Positions 27,271-36,335 of a DNA stretch of 64,000 nucleotides are shown here, one piece after another. Below the pieces are notes generated by a model. That model did not search any database, was not told where the DNA came from, and saw only the letters and a program-made list of their open reading frames with translations. Position numbers and translations under genes: made by a program. Each line of letters starts with the position of its first letter. The first letter of the stretch is position 1. Source of the DNA: an uncultured Flavobacteriales bacterium (GTDB lineage Bacteria; Bacteroidota; Bacteroidia; Flavobacteriales_E; Vicingaceae); assembly GCA_905479915.1 (NCBI GenBank), contig CAJQOH010000023.1, positions 1 to 64,000 of the forward strand. Direction: 5' to 3'.

Positions 27271-29385
27271 GTGAAAGAAAAGCAAATCATATTCTCGCGA
27301 GTGTACCTAATTTATGGTATGATTTGCCTGTTTGCCATGATTATTCTTGGGCAGGTTGTTAATGTGCAAATTATTCAAGGAGAAAAGTGGAGGGCCAAAG
27401 AAGAGGCGCTTACTCGTAAGTACAGAGAGATAGATGCTGTTAGAGGAAATATTTATGCTTCTGATGAAAGTTTGTTAGCGACATCAATACCGAAATATGA
27501 GGTTCGTTTTGATGCGAACACTGATGCATTAACTGATGCTTATTTTGATGAGCATGTTGATTCTCTAGCGATCAAATTAGCAGAGTTGTTTCCCGAAAAT
27601 TCTAGAGCAGAATATTTGGCTGATTTAAAAATGGCGCGAGCTAAAGGGAAAAGATATCATTTAATAAAACGAAATGTAAAGTTTACGGAGCTGAAGATTC
27701 TTAAAGAATTTCCAATTTTTAGAAAAGGAAAGTATAAGGGAGGATTTATTCATGTTCAGCAGAATAAAAGAGTACGACCATTTAAAATTCTAGCTGCCAG
27801 AACAATTGGGTATGAGCGGGAAGGAAGTAAGCCTGTTGGTTTAGAAGGTGCTTATAGTAAAGAATTGAGTGGTGTTAAGGGGGAGCGTTGGATGCAGAAA
27901 ATTTCTGGGGGAGTTTGGATGCCAATTAGTGAGAATGGAGGTAAAGAGCCTGAAGATGGAAGTGATGTTTATACAACAATAGATGTCAATATTCAAGATG
28001 TTGCAGAAAATGCGTTGAAACTTCAGTTGGAAGAACATCAAGCAGATCATGGTTGTGTGGCTTTGATGGAAGTGTCAACTGGAGATGTTAAAGCAATAGC
28101 AAATTTAAAGAGGAATAAAAATGGAACCTATTATGAAAGCTACAATTATGTAGTTGGAGAAAGTACTGAGCCAGGTTCAACTTTTAAGTTGGCGTCATTA
28201 ATGGCTGCCTTTGAAGATGGTTATTTAGGGTTGGATGATGTGGTGGATACAGAGAATGGAACTACTAAGTTTTATGATCAAACCATGAGGGATTCACACA
28301 AAGGTGGGTATGGTAAAATATCGATAAAAGAGTCGTTTGTGAAATCTTCAAATGTTGCAATCTCTAAAGAGATAAACAGAGTTTACAATGCCAATCCTCA
28401 AGGTTTTGTTGATAGACTTTGTAAGATGAATTTAAATAAAAAATTAGGGATAGAGATAGCAGGAGAAGGTTCCCCTTTGATTAAGAATACAGATGATGAA
28501 TCTTGGTCAGGAGTTACAATTCCTTGGATGTCTATAGGTTACGAAACTCAAATGACCCCCCTTCAAATCTTAACTTTTTACAATGCTGTAGCCAATGATG
28601 GTAAGATGGTGAAGCCAAGATTTGTTACAGAGGTACGTCAGAATGGTAAGTTGGTTAAGGAGTTTGATACAGAAGTGATTAACAATTCAATATGCTCTAA
28701 AAAAACAATTAAGATGGCTAAAGAAATGCTAGAAGGAGTTGTTGAAGAAGGGACAGCAAGAAACTTAAAAAATTCAAGATATAAGATTGCAGGAAAAACG
28801 GGAACTGCACAAATCGCGAATGATAAATATGGATATAAAGGGTATGAATCTAAGGTGAGTCATCAGGCATCTTTTGTAGGTTATTTCCCAGCAGATAATC
28901 CAAAATACACCTGTATAGTTGTGGTGAATGCACCATCAAATAATGTGTATTACGGAAATCTAGTTGCCGGTCCTATTTTTAAAGAAGTTGCCGATAAGGT
29001 TTATGCAAGTAGTATCCAGATTCATGATCAGTTAGATAATAAGGAGCATTTTGCGGTTTCTAGAATTCCTTATGCTAAAGATGGATATTATGATGACCTC
29101 TCTAAAGTGTATGCAACATTAAATATTAAAACTTCTCAAGAAGGTGTAAACCCTGAATGGGCAAAAGTTTCTACAGGGAGTGAAGAAGTAAAAGTTTATA
29201 AGAAAAAGATTGCTCCAATATATGTTCCTGATGTTACTGGAATGAGTATAAAGGATGCGCTATATATATTAGAAAATCAAGGAATGATTGTTCGATTTTC
29301 TGGGAATGGAGTGGTTAAAACCCAATCTATTTTACCCGGAGAAAAAACAATAAAAGGAAAAAATATAATACTTGAATTGGCATGA
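27271..29385 (+). CDS. ftsI: Division-specific penicillin-binding protein (FtsI/PBP3) with PASTA domain
   Basis: A transpeptidase that cross-links septal murein. The 704-residue product starts with GTG and has one N-terminal membrane segment (about residues 9-30), a dimerisation/pedestal region, and the catalytic domain with SxxK (S303-T-F-K306), SSN near 358 and KTG (509-511). The last ~60 residues form a PASTA domain (YVPDVTGMSIKDALYILENQ), seen in this phylum on FtsI. It overlaps murE by 4 bases. Confidence 0.95.
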   Translation: MKEKQIIFSRVYLIYGMICLFAMIILGQVVNVQIIQGEKWRAKEEALTRKYREIDAVRGNIYASDESLLATSIPKYEVRFDANTDALTDAYFDEHVDSLAIKLAELFPENSRAEYLADLKMARAKGKRYHLIKRNVKFTELKILKEFPIFRKGKYKGGFIHVQQNKRVRPFKILAARTIGYEREGSKPVGLEGAYSKELSGVKGERWMQKISGGVWMPISENGGKEPEDGSDVYTTIDVNIQDVAENALKLQLEEHQADHGCVALMEVSTGDVKAIANLKRNKNGTYYESYNYVVGESTEPGSTFKLASLMAAFEDGYLGLDDVVDTENGTTKFYDQTMRDSHKGGYGKISIKESFVKSSNVAISKEINRVYNANPQGFVDRLCKMNLNKKLGIEIAGEGSPLIKNTDDESWSGVTIPWMSIGYETQMTPLQILTFYNAVANDGKMVKPRFVTEVRQNGKLVKEFDTEVINNSICSKKTIKMAKEMLEGVVEEGTARNLKNSRYKIAGKTGTAQIANDKYGYKGYESKVSHQASFVGYFPADNPKYTCIVVVNAPSNNVYYGNLVAGPIFKEVADKVYASSIQIHDQLDNKEHFAVSRIPYAKDGYYDDLSKVYATLNIKTSQEGVNPEWAKVSTGSEEVKVYKKKIAPIYVPDVTGMSIKDALYILENQGMIVRFSGNGVVKTQSILPGEKTIKGKNIILELA

Positions 29386-30851
29386 GACTATTAAAAGACA
29401 TTATATATAAAGCAGGAATTGAGGAGGTGATAGGGTCTACTCAAGTTGCTATTGAGAAAGTTTGTTTTGATTCGCGAGAAATTGAAAAGTTTAGTCTTTT
29501 TATAGCAGTATCGGGTACACAGGTTGATGGTCATCAATATATTTCTAAAGGAATTGAGGATGGGGCAGTTGCTATTGTTTGTGAGCAATTTCCAGAAGAG
29601 ATTAATGAAGAGATAACTTATATTAGGGTTCAAAGCAGTAGTGCTGCCTTAGGAGTAATTGCTGCTAACTTTTACGATAATCCTGCTTCAGAAATTAAGT
29701 TGGTTGGTGTAACCGGTACAAATGGAAAAACGACAACAGCTACTTTGTTGCATGATTTATATACGCAATTAGGACATAAGTCAGGATTGCTTTCTACCGT
29801 AGTTAATAAAATAGGGACAGAAGAAATAGATTCAACCCATACCACTCCAGATGCAATTCAGTTAAATGCATTGTTGAGATACATGATTTCGGAAGATTGT
29901 GAGTATTGTTTTATGGAGGTTAGTTCTCATGCTATTCATCAGAATAGAATTGCAGGATTAGATTTTGCAGGAGGAGTATTTACAAATATTACACATGACC
30001 ATTTAGATTATCATAAAACATTTGATGAGTATTTAAAAGCGAAGAAATTTTTCTTTGATTGTTTGAGTGAGGATGCTTTTGCATTGGTGAATAAGGATGA
30101 TAAGAATGGGATGGTGATGATGCAAAACACCAAGGCTCAAAAAAATACTTATGCTTTAAAAAGTATGTCTGATTTTAGTTGTAAAGTCGTAGAGAGTGAC
30201 TTTTCTGGAATGCTTTTAAATATTGATGGTAGTGAAGTTTGGACCAAATTGATTGGTCAATTTAATGCATATAATCTGCTGGCAATTTACTCAACAGCAG
30301 TTTTGTTAGGGCAAGATAAATTAACCGTGCTTACTGCAATTAGCAATTTAGTTTCTGTTGATGGAAGATTTCAATATGTAAAGTCAGAAAATAATATAGC
30401 AGGAATAGTTGACTATGCACATACTCCTGATGCTTTGAAGAATGTTTTAAAGACTATCAATGATATTAGAACAGGAAATGAAAAGGTGATAACACTTGTT
30501 GGTTGTGGGGGAGATAGAGATAAAGATAAAAGACCAATAATGGCTCAGATTGCTTGTGAGTTTAGTGATAAAATTATTCTGACTTCAGATAATCCAAGAT
30601 CAGAAAATCCTGATGAAATAATTAAGGACATGAGGCAAGGTGTTGATGGTGTTCATTTCAATAAAGTGTTGGCAATTTCCAATAGAGAAGAAGCTATCCG
30701 AACAGCTTGTTCTATTGCTAGTGGCGGAGATATCATTTTGGTGGCAGGTAAAGGGCATGAAAAATATCAAGAAATAAATGGAGAGAAATTGCCATTTGAC
30801 GATATGGAGGTGTTGACACAAACTTTTGATTTAATGAGAAAAATTAATTAA
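29382..30851 (+). CDS. murE: UDP-N-acetylmuramoyl-L-alanyl-D-glutamate-2,6-diaminopimelate ligase
   Basis: Adds the third residue to the murein peptide with ATP. The 489-residue product has the P-loop TGTNGKTTT (111-119), the central-domain EVSSHAIHQNRIAGLDF with carbamylated-lysine region, and the C-terminal motif DNPR (403-406), which in MurE specifies meso-diaminopimelate over lysine. Start overlaps ftsI (ATGA). It is followed by a 74-base gap with direct repeats before mraY. Confidence 0.97.
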   Translation: MRLLKDIIYKAGIEEVIGSTQVAIEKVCFDSREIEKFSLFIAVSGTQVDGHQYISKGIEDGAVAIVCEQFPEEINEEITYIRVQSSSAALGVIAANFYDNPASEIKLVGVTGTNGKTTTATLLHDLYTQLGHKSGLLSTVVNKIGTEEIDSTHTTPDAIQLNALLRYMISEDCEYCFMEVSSHAIHQNRIAGLDFAGGVFTNITHDHLDYHKTFDEYLKAKKFFFDCLSEDAFALVNKDDKNGMVMMQNTKAQKNTYALKSMSDFSCKVVESDFSGMLLNIDGSEVWTKLIGQFNAYNLLAIYSTAVLLGQDKLTVLTAISNLVSVDGRFQYVKSENNIAGIVDYAHTPDALKNVLKTINDIRTGNEKVITLVGCGGDRDKDKRPIMAQIACEFSDKIILTSDNPRSENPDEIIKDMRQGVDGVHFNKVLAISNREEAIRTACSIASGGDIILVAGKGHEKYQEINGEKLPFDDMEVLTQTFDLMRKIN

Positions 30852-30870
30852 TAAAAAAATAAGCAGCATT

Positions 30871-30918
30871 CAGTGTTCAGTCTTCAAGACTGAGAACTGA
30901 ATACTGAGAACTGAATAC
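30871..30918 (+). repeat. Direct and inverted repeats between murE and mraY
   Basis: TGAGAACTGAATAC occurs twice in tandem (30891-30904, 30905-30918). The preceding CAGTGTTCAGTCTTCAAGAC carries the inverted form, so a hairpin can form around TTCAAG. Such elements are common between flavobacterial genes; here one interrupts an otherwise tight cluster. Confidence 0.7.
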
Positions 30919-30925
30919 TAAAAAG

Positions 30926-32179
30926 ATGTTATACTATTTATTTACATACCTACAAGAAATGAACTTTCCGGGAGCGGGAGTTTTTCAATACATTACGTTT
31001 CGAGCTGCTTTTGCTTTAATTGGTTCGCTAATTATTTCAATGGTAATAGGTAAAAGAATTATCCAACGACTACAGTTGTTGCAAGTTGGTGAGATTGTAA
31101 GAGATTTAGGATTGCAAGGTCAGATTGAAAAACAAGGAACACCAACGATGGGTGGTCTAATCATTTTGGCAGCTATACTTATTCCAACACTTTTGTTTGC
31201 GCAATTAGATAACATCTATATCATTTTAATGATTGTATCTACTATTCTTTTAGGGATAATTGGATTTGTGGATGATTATATAAAAGTGTTCAAAAAGAAC
31301 AAAGAAGGATTGGCCGGAAGGTTTAAAATTATGGGGCAAGTAGGGGTTGGAATTATTGTAGGATCCATTCTATATTTTAACGATGGTGTAGTTGTTAAAC
31401 AGAAAACATTTAATGAAACAGCACCCGCACATGTTAGTAGAGAGTTGATTAATGATGAAGTAAAAGAATCATCAGAAAACTATACCTGGGAGAAAGTTAA
31501 ATCAACCGTTACTACAATTCCTTTTATGAAAAACAATGAGTTTGATTATGCCTCTTTAACAAGTTGGGCTGGAAAGTACTCTTATTTGCTTGGAGGAATC
31601 ATGTTTATTCTGATTGTCATTATCATTATTACAGCAGTTTCTAATGGTGCTAATATGACGGATGGATTGGATGGATTGGCCACAGGGACCTCGGCAATAA
31701 TAGGAATTACCTTGGCGGTATTTGCCTATGTATCTGGAAATACTGTTTTCGCAGATTACTTGAACATTATGTACATCCCAGAGTCAGGAGAATTGGTGGT
31801 TTTTATTGCTGCTTTTGTAGGTGGATGTATTGGTTTCTTATGGTACAACTCTTACCCGGCTCAAGTTTTTATGGGAGATACAGGGAGTTTAGCTCTTGGA
31901 GGAATTATAGCAGTTTTCGCATTGGCGGTAAGAAAAGAATTACTGATTCCATTATTGTGTGGAATCTTTTTGGTGGAGAATTTATCGGTGATGATACAAG
32001 TGGGATACTTTAAATACACCAAGAAGAAGTATGGAGAAGGAAGGAGGGTGTTCTTGATGGCACCATTGCACCATCATTTTCAGAAAAAAAACATGCATGA
32101 GGCAAAGATTGTAGCAAGGTTCTGGATTGTTGGGATAATGTTGGCGCTGTTAACATTTGTTACGCTAAAGCTTAGATAG
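30926..32179 (+). CDS. mraY: Phospho-N-acetylmuramoyl-pentapeptide-transferase
   Basis: Transfers the UDP-MurNAc-pentapeptide onto undecaprenyl phosphate to make lipid I at the inner membrane. The 417-residue product has about ten membrane segments, with the catalytic-site motifs [40 protein letters not shown] and [10 protein letters not shown]. The loop around residues 155-215 ([11 protein letters not shown] to the next membrane segment) is longer than in E. coli MraY (360 residues), which seems usual for this phylum. Confidence 0.97.
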   Translation: MLYYLFTYLQEMNFPGAGVFQYITFRAAFALIGSLIISMVIGKRIIQRLQLLQVGEIVRDLGLQGQIEKQGTPTMGGLIILAAILIPTLLFAQLDNIYIILMIVSTILLGIIGFVDDYIKVFKKNKEGLAGRFKIMGQVGVGIIVGSILYFNDGVVVKQKTFNETAPAHVSRELINDEVKESSENYTWEKVKSTVTTIPFMKNNEFDYASLTSWAGKYSYLLGGIMFILIVIIIITAVSNGANMTDGLDGLATGTSAIIGITLAVFAYVSGNTVFADYLNIMYIPESGELVVFIAAFVGGCIGFLWYNSYPAQVFMGDTGSLALGGIIAVFALAVRKELLIPLLCGIFLVENLSVMIQVGYFKYTKKKYGEGRRVFLMAPLHHHFQKKNMHEAKIVARFWIVGIMLALLTFVTLKLR

Positions 32180-32203
32180 TAATAGCTTTTTGTTTTTCTC
32201 AAG

Positions 32204-32240
32204 ATGTCATCCTGAGCGGAGTCGAAGGAGGGTGGGTTAA
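32204..32240 (+). repeat. Dispersed intergenic repeat, copy 2
   Basis: ATGTCATCCTGAGCGGAGTC continues into GAAGGAGGGTGGGTTAA. This nearly repeats the element at 21523 (GAATGTCACCCTGAGCGGAG...). It lies just upstream of the 7-bp satellite and murD. Confidence 0.75.
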
Positions 32241-32308
32241 AAGAGAAAAGAGAAAAGAGAAAAGAGAAAAGAGAAAAGAGAAAAGAGAAAAGAGAAAAGA
32301 GAAAAGAG
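32239..32308 (+). repeat. Ten tandem copies of AAAAGAG (7-bp satellite)
   Basis: Exactly ten perfect copies of AAAAGAG fill 32239-32308, ending 3 bases before the murD TTG start. No other simple repeat of this kind occurs in the window. Because 7 is not a multiple of 3 and perfect copies slip easily, the copy number is likely to vary between cells or strains. Confidence 0.95.
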
Positions 32309-32311
32309 AAA

Positions 32312-33712
32312 TTGACGAATGATAAAGAAATAGATAAAGAGAGTAAGTCTCCCTCTCCTTCGGAAAGGGATGGGGAGAGGCAGAAGCTTGTCATTTTAGG
32401 AGGTGGAGAGAGCGGTGTTGGAGCGGCTATTTTGGCAAAGCAAAAAGGGTTTGAGGTATTTGTTTCGGATAGAGGAGAAATAAAAGACAAGTACAAAAAT
32501 GTTCTTAAAGATATTGAAGTTGAATGGGAAGAAGGTGAGCATACTGAATCTAAGATTCTAAATGCATCTGAAGTTGTTAAAAGTCCTGGAATTCCTGATA
32601 CGGTTTCTTTAATTGTAAAGATTAAAGAAAATGGTATTAACGTAATTTCTGAAATAGAATTTGCAGGTAGATATACCAATGCAAAAATTATTGGAATTAC
32701 AGGGAGTAATGGAAAAACAACAACATCAATGTTAACATTTCATATGCTTAAAAAGGCAGGTTTAAATGTTGGCTTAGCAGGTAATGTTGGAGATAGTTTG
32801 GCCAAGCAAGTGGCAGAGGATGATAAAGGGTTTTATGTCTTGGAATTAAGCAGTTTTCAGTTAGATGGAATGTTTGATTTTAAGGTTGATATCGCAATGA
32901 TATTAAACATAACGCCAGATCATTTAGACAGATATGATAACAAGTTTGAAAATTATGCAGCATCTAAGTTTAGGATTCTTCAAAATCAAACAAAGTTAGA
33001 TCAAGTCATCTATTGTTATGATGATGAGGTGGTGAGAAATGAATTAGAAAAGAAAAAGTATAAAGGTGCTCGTCACCCATTTAGTATAAAAACAGTGGCC
33101 TCAGATGGAGGCTATATAAATAAAGAGAATTTAATAATAAACACTAATAATAAATTATTTGAAATGAAAATCACAGAATTAGCACTACAAGGAAAGCACA
33201 ACTTGTACAATTCAATGGCATCAGGGATTGCAGGAAGAGTACTTGACCTTAACAAAGAGGTAATTAGAGAAAGTTTAACAGACTTTCAAAATGTTGAACA
33301 CCGATTAGAAGAGGTGGGAAAAGTTAATGGAATAGTATTCGTTAATGATTCTAAAGCAACAAATGTAAACTCTACATGGTATGCATTAGAGAGTTTTCAG
33401 CACCCTGTTGTATGGATAGTAGGTGGAGTTGATAAAGGCAACGATTATGAAATGTTAGCTGAGTTAGTAACCGACCGTGTAAAAGCGATTGTTTGTTTAG
33501 GAAAAGACAACGCAAAAATTCATGAAGCATTTGAGGATATCATTGAAGATATTGTTGATGCAGAAACTGCTCAAGATGCAGTGAATAAAGCATATTCTTT
33601 AAGTAGAAAAGGAGATACAGTGTTGTTATCTCCAGCTTGTGCCAGTTTTGATTTATTTGACAACTATGAAGATAGAGGTCATCAATTTAAAAGAGCGGTA
33701 AAAGCATTGTAA
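32312..33712 (+). CDS. murD: UDP-N-acetylmuramoylalanine-D-glutamate ligase with repeat-derived N-terminal extension
   Basis: Adds D-glutamate to UDP-MurNAc-L-Ala with ATP. The 466-residue product has the Rossmann start KLVILGGGESGVGAAILA at residue 25, the P-loop GITGSNGKTTT near 130-140, and the C-terminal VNDSKATNVNST and LLSPACASFDLFDNYEDRG. A TTG at 32312 is the only usual start codon before the conserved core. The first 24 residues (MTNDKEIDKESKSPSPSERD...) are extra. Residues 13-23 are encoded by a palindromic repeat. The start follows directly after the 7-bp satellite. Confidence 0.92.
   Translation: MTNDKEIDKESKSPSPSERDGERQKLVILGGGESGVGAAILAKQKGFEVFVSDRGEIKDKYKNVLKDIEVEWEEGEHTESKILNASEVVKSPGIPDTVSLIVKIKENGINVISEIEFAGRYTNAKIIGITGSNGKTTTSMLTFHMLKKAGLNVGLAGNVGDSLAKQVAEDDKGFYVLELSSFQLDGMFDFKVDIAMILNITPDHLDRYDNKFENYAASKFRILQNQTKLDQVIYCYDDEVVRNELEKKKYKGARHPFSIKTVASDGGYINKENLIINTNNKLFEMKITELALQGKHNLYNSMASGIAGRVLDLNKEVIRESLTDFQNVEHRLEEVGKVNGIVFVNDSKATNVNSTWYALESFQHPVVWIVGGVDKGNDYEMLAELVTDRVKAIVCLGKDNAKIHEAFEDIIEDIVDAETAQDAVNKAYSLSRKGDTVLLSPACASFDLFDNYEDRGHQFKRAVKAL
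32351..32380 (+). repeat. Palindromic repeat read into the murD coding region
   Basis: CCTCTCC (32352-32358) is complementary to GGAGAGG (32374-32380). The intervening TTCGGAAAGGGAT can fold further. It resembles the CCCTCTCC-GGAGAGGG palindromes found between genes in this phylum. Here it codes for SPSPSERDGER at the MurD N-terminus. Confidence 0.65.
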
Positions 33713-33713
33713 A

Positions 33714-34076
33714 ATGCAAAAGCTGATTAAAATATCGGATCAACAATTTTATTATTCTACCATTGATCAAGTAATAGAATCATGTTCTCAAGAAGAGGAT
33801 TGTGCTATAATTATTGATGAAAATTACTTGGATCAGTTTCTAGAAAATGGAGGTGATGTTATTGGAACCAATATTAATCAGGTTATTATTATTAGTGAAA
33901 GTGTTAACACTGCTCTCTCAAAATTAGAGGGGGTTGGTGTGTTTTTATTGGCTGCTGTAAGCCTAGAAGATGCAGTGAGGTTAGCCGTTTTAGGTGAAGC
34001 TTTAAGTAAAGAAGTTGTTTGTGTTTCGAAAGAAGAAAGTGCTGTGACTAAGATTCTGAATGAAATAACAGATTAA
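33714..34076 (+). CDS. Small protein resembling an isolated Mur-ligase C-terminal domain
   Basis: A 120-residue cytosolic protein between murD and ftsW, with 1 base before and 5 bases after. It has no signal or membrane segment. By eye its order of strands and helices tracks the C-terminal domain of the neighbouring MurD: STIDQVIESC with NSTWYALESF, CAIIID with VVWIVGG, INQVIIISES with VKAIVCLGKD, SLEDAVRLA with TAQDAVNKA, and KEVVCVSK with DTVLLSP. The catalytic end (SPACASFDLF) and the substrate-binding DSKATN are missing. I infer a fragment duplicated from a Mur ligase, now a non-enzymatic protein. Function unknown. Confidence 0.7.
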   Translation: MQKLIKISDQQFYYSTIDQVIESCSQEEDCAIIIDENYLDQFLENGGDVIGTNINQVIIISESVNTALSKLEGVGVFLLAAVSLEDAVRLAVLGEALSKEVVCVSKEESAVTKILNEITD

Positions 34077-34081
34077 AAAAA

Positions 34082-35245
34082 ATGTCGTTTGTAGATAAGT
34101 ACATAACAGGAGATCGTGTGATCTGGTTAGTAGCCATTCTTTTGGCCTTATTGTCAATTTTAAGTGTTTATAGTGGAAGTAGTTCTTTGGCATATAAACA
34201 CCAAGATGGAAATACCTTTTATTATTTGTTTAAACATGTTATTATCATGTTTATTGGTTTTGGATTGATGCTCTTTGCGCATCGGATGGATTACAAGTAT
34301 TATTCTAGGATTTCTCAGGTTGCCCTGTATCTATCAATACCCCTTCTGTTAATCACTTTGATTATGGGGGTAAATATTGGTAATGCAAGTCGTTGGTTGA
34401 TTATTCCAGTTATCAATCAGACTTTCCAAACCTCTGATTTAGCTAAGCTTGCATTGATTATGTATTTGGCTAGATTGCTCTATAAAAAACAAGATAATAT
34501 AAAAGACTTTAAAGAAGCATTTGTTCCCATAATGTTGCCAGTATTAGCTGTTTGTGGGCTTATTCTCCCTGCCAACTTTTCTACTGCGGCAATACTGTTT
34601 ACAACAAGTATAATCATCATGTTTATTGGAAGGGTTAACATCAAGTACATTTTAACACTGATAGGAATTGGAGTAGCATCTTTAATGTTAATGCTGTTGA
34701 TAGCAAAAGCAAAACCTGAGTTGTTGCCCCGACTAGATACTTGGGTCAGCAGGATTGAATCGTTTTCTGATGGGAAAAGTGATGGGAATTATCAGGCAGA
34801 ACAAGCAAAAATTGCGATAGCCACAGGAGGTACATTTGGTAAAATTATGACTGGAGACGGAAATAGTTCACAACGAAACTTTTTACCACAATCTTCATCA
34901 GATTTTATTTATGCAATTATAATAGAAGAGTATGGGTTGATTGGTGGTTTTGGAGTTTTGATTTTGTACTTAGTGCTGTTTTATCGGGGAATAAAGATTG
35001 CTCAAAAATCAGAAAGAACATTTGGAACATTCTTGGCTGTTGGTCTATCCTTTAGTCTTGTTTTTCAAGCGATGATCAATATGGCTGTAGCCGTTAATCT
35101 ATTTCCAGTTACAGGGCAACCTTTACCTTTAATAAGTATGGGAGGAACATCAACATGGTTTACTTGCTTGGCAATAGGAATTATATTAAGTGTAAGTAGA
35201 CAGACGAAAGTCGCAAAAACTAAAAAAGCAAATGTCGCAATATAG
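34082..35245 (+). CDS. ftsW: Lipid II glycosyltransferase / divisome protein FtsW
   Basis: A SEDS-family protein that polymerises glycan strands at the septum together with FtsI. The 387-residue product has about ten membrane segments, the periplasmic loop region FLPQSSSDFIYAIIIEEYGLIGG (SEDS signature) and the C-terminal GQPLPLISMGGTSTW, both diagnostic. It overlaps murG by 14 bases. Confidence 0.96.
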   Translation: MSFVDKYITGDRVIWLVAILLALLSILSVYSGSSSLAYKHQDGNTFYYLFKHVIIMFIGFGLMLFAHRMDYKYYSRISQVALYLSIPLLLITLIMGVNIGNASRWLIIPVINQTFQTSDLAKLALIMYLARLLYKKQDNIKDFKEAFVPIMLPVLAVCGLILPANFSTAAILFTTSIIIMFIGRVNIKYILTLIGIGVASLMLMLLIAKAKPELLPRLDTWVSRIESFSDGKSDGNYQAEQAKIAIATGGTFGKIMTGDGNSSQRNFLPQSSSDFIYAIIIEEYGLIGGFGVLILYLVLFYRGIKIAQKSERTFGTFLAVGLSFSLVFQAMINMAVAVNLFPVTGQPLPLISMGGTSTWFTCLAIGIILSVSRQTKVAKTKKANVAI

Positions 35246-36335
35246 AATCATAGTAAGTGGAGGAGGAACTGGAGGTCATATATTTCCGGCAATAGCAATA
35301 GCCAATGCAATTAAAGAAAAGTATCCAGACTCAAAAATATTGTTTGTTGGAGCATTAGGTAGAATGGAAATGGAGAAGGTTCCTGCTGCGGGGTATGAAA
35401 TTATAGGATTGCCTATAATGGGTTTACAAAGAAGGTTAACATTACAAAACTTAAAGTTTCCTTTTAAGTTGATTGCAAGTATGCAAAAAGCAAAAAAAAT
35501 TGTAAAAGACTTTAAGCCAGATGTTGTTGTTGGTGTTGGGGGGTATGCTAGTGGGCCTTTACTAAAAGCTGCAACAAAATTAGGAGTTCCAGCTTTGGTA
35601 CAAGAACAGAATTCTTATCCAGGAATTACCAATAAACTGTTGGCCAATAAAGTGGAAAAGCTTTGTGTTGCCTATGAGAATATGGATCGATTTTTTCCAA
35701 AAGAAAAAATAATGTTAACGGGAAATCCAGTACGCCAAGACATTAAGAATTTAGAAGCAAAAAGAATTAGAGGGATAGAACATTTTGGTTTAGATGCGAA
35801 TAAAAAAACAGTTTTAGTAGTTGGAGGAAGTTTGGGGGCAAGAACTATTAACCATGCGATTGATGGTGGAGTTGAAGAGTTGGCAAACAATGGCGTGCAG
35901 TTGGTTTGGCAAACAGGTAAATTGTATGTTGATGAAGCTGCAAAAACTGTTGCTCAATATGAAGGAAAAGGAATTAAAACGATGCCATTTATAAGTAAGA
36001 TGGACTATGCTTATGCAGTTGCAGATGTTGTAGTTTCAAGAGCTGGAGCGATGTCTGTATCTGAATTGAGTATTGCTAAAAAACCAACAATATTTGTTCC
36101 ACTGCCAAGTGCTGCAGAAGATCATCAAACAAAGAATGCAATGGCATTGGTAAATCATAATGCAGCATTATTGGTGAAAGACTCTGAAGCTAAAGATACG
36201 TTAATACCAACGCTAATTGATTTGGTGAAAAACGAAGATGAACAGCAAAAAATAGCAAATAATGTTGCTAAAATGGCCTTTACTGATTCTGCAAATATCA
36301 TTGCAGCGGAGGTAATTAAATTGGTGAAGAGATAG
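35232..36335 (+). CDS. murG: UDP-N-acetylglucosamine-N-acetylmuramyl-(pentapeptide) pyrophosphoryl-undecaprenol N-acetylglucosamine transferase
   Basis: Converts lipid I to lipid II on the cytoplasmic face of the inner membrane. The 367-residue GT-B enzyme has the glycine-rich GGGTGGHIFPAIAIANA near its start, VGVGGYASGPLL, GGSLGARTIN, and the C-terminal SRAGAMSVSELS and AAEDHQTKNA for UDP-GlcNAc binding. Its start overlaps ftsW by 14 bases, and its stop shares a base with the murC GTG. Confidence 0.97.
   Translation: MSQYRIIVSGGGTGGHIFPAIAIANAIKEKYPDSKILFVGALGRMEMEKVPAAGYEIIGLPIMGLQRRLTLQNLKFPFKLIASMQKAKKIVKDFKPDVVVGVGGYASGPLLKAATKLGVPALVQEQNSYPGITNKLLANKVEKLCVAYENMDRFFPKEKIMLTGNPVRQDIKNLEAKRIRGIEHFGLDANKKTVLVVGGSLGARTINHAIDGGVEELANNGVQLVWQTGKLYVDEAAKTVAQYEGKGIKTMPFISKMDYAYAVADVVVSRAGAMSVSELSIAKKPTIFVPLPSAAEDHQTKNAMALVNHNAALLVKDSEAKDTLIPTLIDLVKNEDEQQKIANNVAKMAFTDSANIIAAEVIKLVKR

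Noticed and set aside
32239-32308. CRISPR-like array
   Set aside because: The repeats are 7 bp and directly adjacent with no spacers, so this is a simple satellite, not a CRISPR.
32080-32679. Long reverse-strand open frame across the mraY-murD junction
   Set aside because: Its length is due to the stop-free AAAAGAG satellite (read as LFSF repeats) and it overlaps two conserved genes; I see no protein signature.
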